A stretch of 7,652 nucleotides of DNA from Gammaproteobacteria bacterium (GTDB lineage: Bacteria; Pseudomonadota; Gammaproteobacteria; Natronospirales; REEB76): assembly GCA_028871235.1 (NCBI GenBank), contig JAGWNO010000098.1, forward strand, positions 1-7,652. The letters run 5' to 3'. Numbering within the stretch: position 1 is the stretch's first letter; the number at the start of each line of letters is the position of its first letter. The position numbers and the translations under genes were made by a program. Below, one piece after another: positions 5,338 to 7,652 of the stretch. The notes beneath the pieces were generated by a model. The model made no database searches and was not told where the DNA came from. It saw nothing but the letters and a program-made list of their open reading frames with translations.

Positions 5338-6912
5338 TCAGCTCTGGGCGAAGTACTGCTGCAGGTAGTCACCGAAAGCCAGGCTGTCGGAGGCTTCCAG
5401 CTGCCGCTGCTTTTCCAGGGACTCCTGCGCCAAGCGTGCAAAACGCCGTTGCGTTGATGGAGCCAGCGCGCGCCTGCGGAACGCGTCCCGGTGGGTTTGC
5501 GAGAGACGCGCAGCGAACTGCAGAAAACTCTCGCCGCGGGCGCGCATGTCCGCCAGCACCCGCGCCGAGGGCAGGCGCTCCGGATCGATGAGGGCCTCAC
5601 GCTGGGCACCGAGGGCGGCGCCGTAGGGCTTGTCCCGGTCGCTGCCGTCCAGCACGCCACAGATGCCATCCAGTTCGGCCACGATTTCCCGCGCCCAGGT
5701 GCGCAAGAGTACCGGCCGCCCCTGCCGCTGCAGCGTCAATGCCGGATCGCGGCCATGCCGCGCGCTCTGCATCTGATTGTGGTTGATGGCCTGCTGCTCC
5801 TCCGGGGAGATGCGGGGACTGTCGGTGAGCAGGCACCAGATGAGCAGTGCCTCAATGAAACGCAATGCCGGAGCGTCGGCGCCCACCGGATCGTAGGGGT
5901 TTACATCCAGTGCCCGCACCTCGGCATACATGACGCCGCGTTTCCTGAGTGCCAGCGCGGCGCGTTCCCCCTGGTTGATGGGCTGCTTGGGACGGATGTA
6001 GGTGTAGAACTCGTTCTCGATCTGCAGGATGTTGGCGTTAAGCTGGCGGTATTCACCGTCCACCTGCACGCCGATGGCGGCGTATTCCGGTTCCGGTGTG
6101 CTGATGGCGCGGCTGAGGGTCGCCACGTAGTCATCGAGACTGTTGTAGCTGATGCCGATATGGGACTGGTGCTTGTTCTGGTAGCCGATATCACTCATGC
6201 GCAGGGAGGTGGCGTAGGGCTCGTACCAGGTGTGGGCGTCGAACTCCCGGAAGCCGAGAGTGCGGTCATGCAGGAAGCTCTTGCACACCGCCGGCGAGGC
6301 GCCGAACAGGTAGGGCACCAGCCAGCCCACACGCTGGAAATTCCGCAGCATGTCGAAATAGGCCTGGTCCACGAAACCGCGCAGCGGGCGCGAATCCTTG
6401 GCCTGTTCCTGCAGTACCGGCCACAGTGCCTCCGGGAAGGAGTAGTTGAAGTGCACCCCGGCAATGGTCTGCATGGTGCGGCCGTAGCGCCAGCCCAGGC
6501 CACGGCGGTAGACGTGCTTCATCATGCCCACGTTGGAGTTGCCGAACCAGGCAATGGGGATACGCTTTTCGTCCTCCAGCACGCAGGGCATGCTGGTGGC
6601 CCACAGCATCTCGTCGCCGATATGTTGATAGACAAAACTGTGTATGTCGCTGAGGAAAGCGAGTGTGTCGCGCACCTCAGCGCAAGGCGGCGTTACCAGC
6701 TCGATCAGCGCCTCGGAATAGTCGGTGGTGATATGCGGATGGGTCAGCGCCGCGCCCAGGGCCGCCGGATGCGGGGTTGCGGCGATGCAGCCGCGGTCAT
6801 TGACCCGCAGGCTTTCCTTCTCCAGGCCCTTCTTGCCGCCGCGCAACAGCGCCGCGGCATCGCCCGCCAGCAGGCGGTCGAGACGCTGTGTCTGAGGGCT
6901 GGCGGGGTTCAT
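5338..6912 (-). CDS. gshA: Glutamate-cysteine ligase (gamma-glutamylcysteine synthetase), proteobacterial type
   Basis: A 524-residue homologue of E. coli GshA (518 residues). It joins glutamate and cysteine with ATP, the first and rate-setting step of glutathione synthesis in the cytoplasm. Family landmarks in order: GLEKESLRVN (29-38), LGAALTHPHITTDYSEALIELVTP (52-75), GDEMLWATSMPC (99-110), the YRRGLGWRYGRTMQTIAGVHFNYSFP block (about 135-160), and YVRPKQP-like YIRPKQP and EVRALDVNPYDPVG further on. These match the ATP-grasp-like glutamine synthetase fold of this group, and the gene looks intact. The ATG at 6912 is chosen because the family similarity begins soon after it; it lacks an obvious Shine-Dalgarno sequence. 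A TTG at 6972 would add 20 unlikely, Pro/His-rich residues. Upstream, 283 bases up to the pilin stop hold no credible gene. They contain a possible -10-like AATAAT (minus strand, 6998-7003) without a matching -35, and a 7-bp stem GGCCCGG/CCGGGCC at 6960-6989. Confidence 0.97.
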   Translation of the reverse strand: MNPASPQTQRLDRLLAGDAAALLRGGKKGLEKESLRVNDRGCIAATPHPAALGAALTHPHITTDYSEALIELVTPPCAEVRDTLAFLSDIHSFVYQHIGDEMLWATSMPCVLEDEKRIPIAWFGNSNVGMMKHVYRRGLGWRYGRTMQTIAGVHFNYSFPEALWPVLQEQAKDSRPLRGFVDQAYFDMLRNFQRVGWLVPYLFGASPAVCKSFLHDRTLGFREFDAHTWYEPYATSLRMSDIGYQNKHQSHIGISYNSLDDYVATLSRAISTPEPEYAAIGVQVDGEYRQLNANILQIENEFYTYIRPKQPINQGERAALALRKRGVMYAEVRALDVNPYDPVGADAPALRFIEALLIWCLLTDSPRISPEEQQAINHNQMQSARHGRDPALTLQRQGRPVLLRTWAREIVAELDGICGVLDGSDRDKPYGAALGAQREALIDPERLPSARVLADMRARGESFLQFAARLSQTHRDAFRRRALAPSTQRRFARLAQESLEKQRQLEASDSLAFGDYLQQYFAQS

Positions 6913-7127
6913 GGGTGGAGTATCCGCTGCGGAAGGGCGGTCATGGTGGCGTACATGGGGGCCCGGAGGCAACCTTAAAGTCCCGGGCCGGCCGGAAATT
7001 ATTCAGCTCCGGTCTGCTTGATGGCGGTAGCGGCGAGATGCGGGGCCGGCGGGAGACGGATCTGCTGGTCAGACGGAGGTTGTGCGCGCGGGTTTGCTAC
7101 GCAGGCGCTCGCGGCGGTTATGAATGC

Positions 7128-7166
7128 CTGCTGCAGCAAGCAGCAGCCCGGCATGGAGCCGGGCTG
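7128..7166 (-). terminator. Tandem overlapping hairpins after the pilin gene
   Basis: Read from the pilin gene, the first structure is a perfect 9-bp stem CAGCCCGGC/GCCGGGCTG with a 5-base loop (7144-7166). Then comes a 7-bp stem CTGCTGC/GCAGCAG with a 5-base loop (7128-7146); the two share three bases. They lie 30-70 bases after the pilin stop. The expected run of U residues is missing, so this may be a weak terminator, a Rho-dependent end, or an RNA-stabilising 3' hairpin for abundant pilin mRNA. Confidence 0.5.
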
Positions 7167-7195
7167 TCTGTCTGGTCACCGCCTGCATACCGCTT

Positions 7196-7615
7196 TCATG
7201 GCCAACACGCAGCGGGTGTCTTGTTGCCGGTATTGTCCAGGGACATGGTGGTGCAGCCGGTATCATTTATCTGTGGCCCGCTCGCCACGGCGGTCGCCTG
7301 GATGGTATAGGTGGACGTGGTCAATGCAGGCACCGACAGGGTGTAGTAACCTTTCTGCGAAGTTGCCGGACTGGGCGCTGGGTTGGTGACGGTCGGGCAG
7401 CCGGTGTAGCGGAAGTTCTGCGTATAGCAGCGCTCCAGCACCTGTGCAAGCTGGTTGAGCGACGCTTCCGCGTCCGAGCGTTGTGATTTCCTGACGGATT
7501 TGGTGTAGCTGGGGTAGGCGAATGCGGCGATGATGCCGAGAATCGCCAACACGATCATCAACTCGATGAGCGAGAAACCGTGTGCATGAAGTCTGTTTGC
7601 CTGCTGGGTTTTCAT
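7196..7615 (-). CDS. pilE: Type IV pilin, PilE-like (minor pilin) prepilin
   Basis: A 139-residue prepilin. A 13-residue positively charged leader ends in Gly13, and the class III site HG-FSLIELMIVLAILGIIA follows: cleavage between G13 and F14, the methylated Phe, and Glu at mature position 5 (E18). The hydrophobic N-terminal helix is followed by a small globular domain with cysteines at 63, 73, 121 and 137. CTTMSLDNTGNKTPAACW encloses the C-terminal disulfide loop typical of PilE-type pilins. PilD-type peptidase would process it and it would be assembled in the inner membrane into the type IV pilus. The ATG at 7615 has GAGG 5 bases upstream. In many gammaproteobacteria pilE ends the fimT-pilVWXY1 operon, and the hairpins downstream fit that. 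The 37 bases left at the window's edge cannot show the upstream gene. It might instead be another pilin-like subunit; PilE is the best fit. Confidence 0.9.
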   Translation of the reverse strand: MKTQQANRLHAHGFSLIELMIVLAILGIIAAFAYPSYTKSVRKSQRSDAEASLNQLAQVLERCYTQNFRYTGCPTVTNPAPSPATSQKGYYTLSVPALTTSTYTIQATAVASGPQINDTGCTTMSLDNTGNKTPAACWP

Positions 7616-7652
7616 GTGCGCCTCGACACTATTCAGTCTGTTGCCGCCATCA

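Noticed and set aside
5491..6978. 495-codon open frame on the plus strand opposite gshA
   Set aside because: It mirrors the complete gshA gene, is rich in His, Gly, Val and Gln as expected from an antisense frame in G+C-rich DNA, and shows no family resemblance.
6913..7195. Possible small genes between gshA and the pilin gene
   Set aside because: Open frames there are shadows running into gshA or the pilin, with no ribosome-binding sites and biased composition.
1..7652. CRISPR array, insertion sequence or toxin-antitoxin pair
   Set aside because: No regularly spaced repeats, terminal inverted repeats with transposase, or recognisable toxin or antitoxin motifs were seen. The 71/285-residue overlap resembles a coupled pair only in layout.

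Overview
The window looks like chromosomal DNA of a fairly high-GC gammaproteobacterium. The evidence is an elongator tRNA-Met with encoded CCA, a proteobacterial-type glutamate-cysteine ligase (GshA), a type IV pilin of the PilE kind, a small DUF1289 protein, and a FrnE-like DsbA-family oxidoreductase. The species cannot be named from the sequence. All protein genes except one quinone oxidoreductase lie on the minus strand.

Layout from the left. A tRNA-Met(CAT) gene (23-99, +) faces an unrecognised 285-residue gene (132-989, -), which is clearly richer in A+T than the rest of the window. That gene is the last of a possible minus-strand transcription unit. Read in the direction of transcription, the unit runs: glutathione S-transferase (3223-2561), divergent CaCA-type cation antiporter (2473-1469), DUF1289 zinc-ribbon-like protein (1423-1214), an unrecognised 71-residue ORF with a strong ribosome-binding site (1197-982), and the 285-residue gene, which overlaps the 71-residue ORF by 8 bases. 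Perfect palindromes lie at the end of the GST gene, directly before the antiporter start, and over the overlap between the two unknown ORFs.

The GST gene is divergent from a plus-strand PIG3-type NAD(P)H:quinone oxidoreductase (3317-4297). That gene converges, across a 93-base spacer with hairpins, on a second minus-strand group: gshA (6912-5338), a 74-residue conserved-looking hypothetical protein (5261-5037) and a FrnE-like CPWC oxidoreductase (5029-4391). The last two are only 7 bases apart. At the right edge a pilE-like pilin gene (7615-7196, -) is followed by two hairpins that probably end a pilus operon lying beyond the window.

Functionally the middle of the window is a thiol/redox neighbourhood: glutathione synthesis (GshA), glutathione use (GST), a dithiol oxidoreductase (FrnE-like) and quinone reduction. 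The pilin, the antiporter and the tRNA are separate functions. The least explained part is the left end (about 100-1200), with two unknown ORFs and a base-composition shift beside a tRNA gene. I see no integrase, transposase, CRISPR array or complete novel system.
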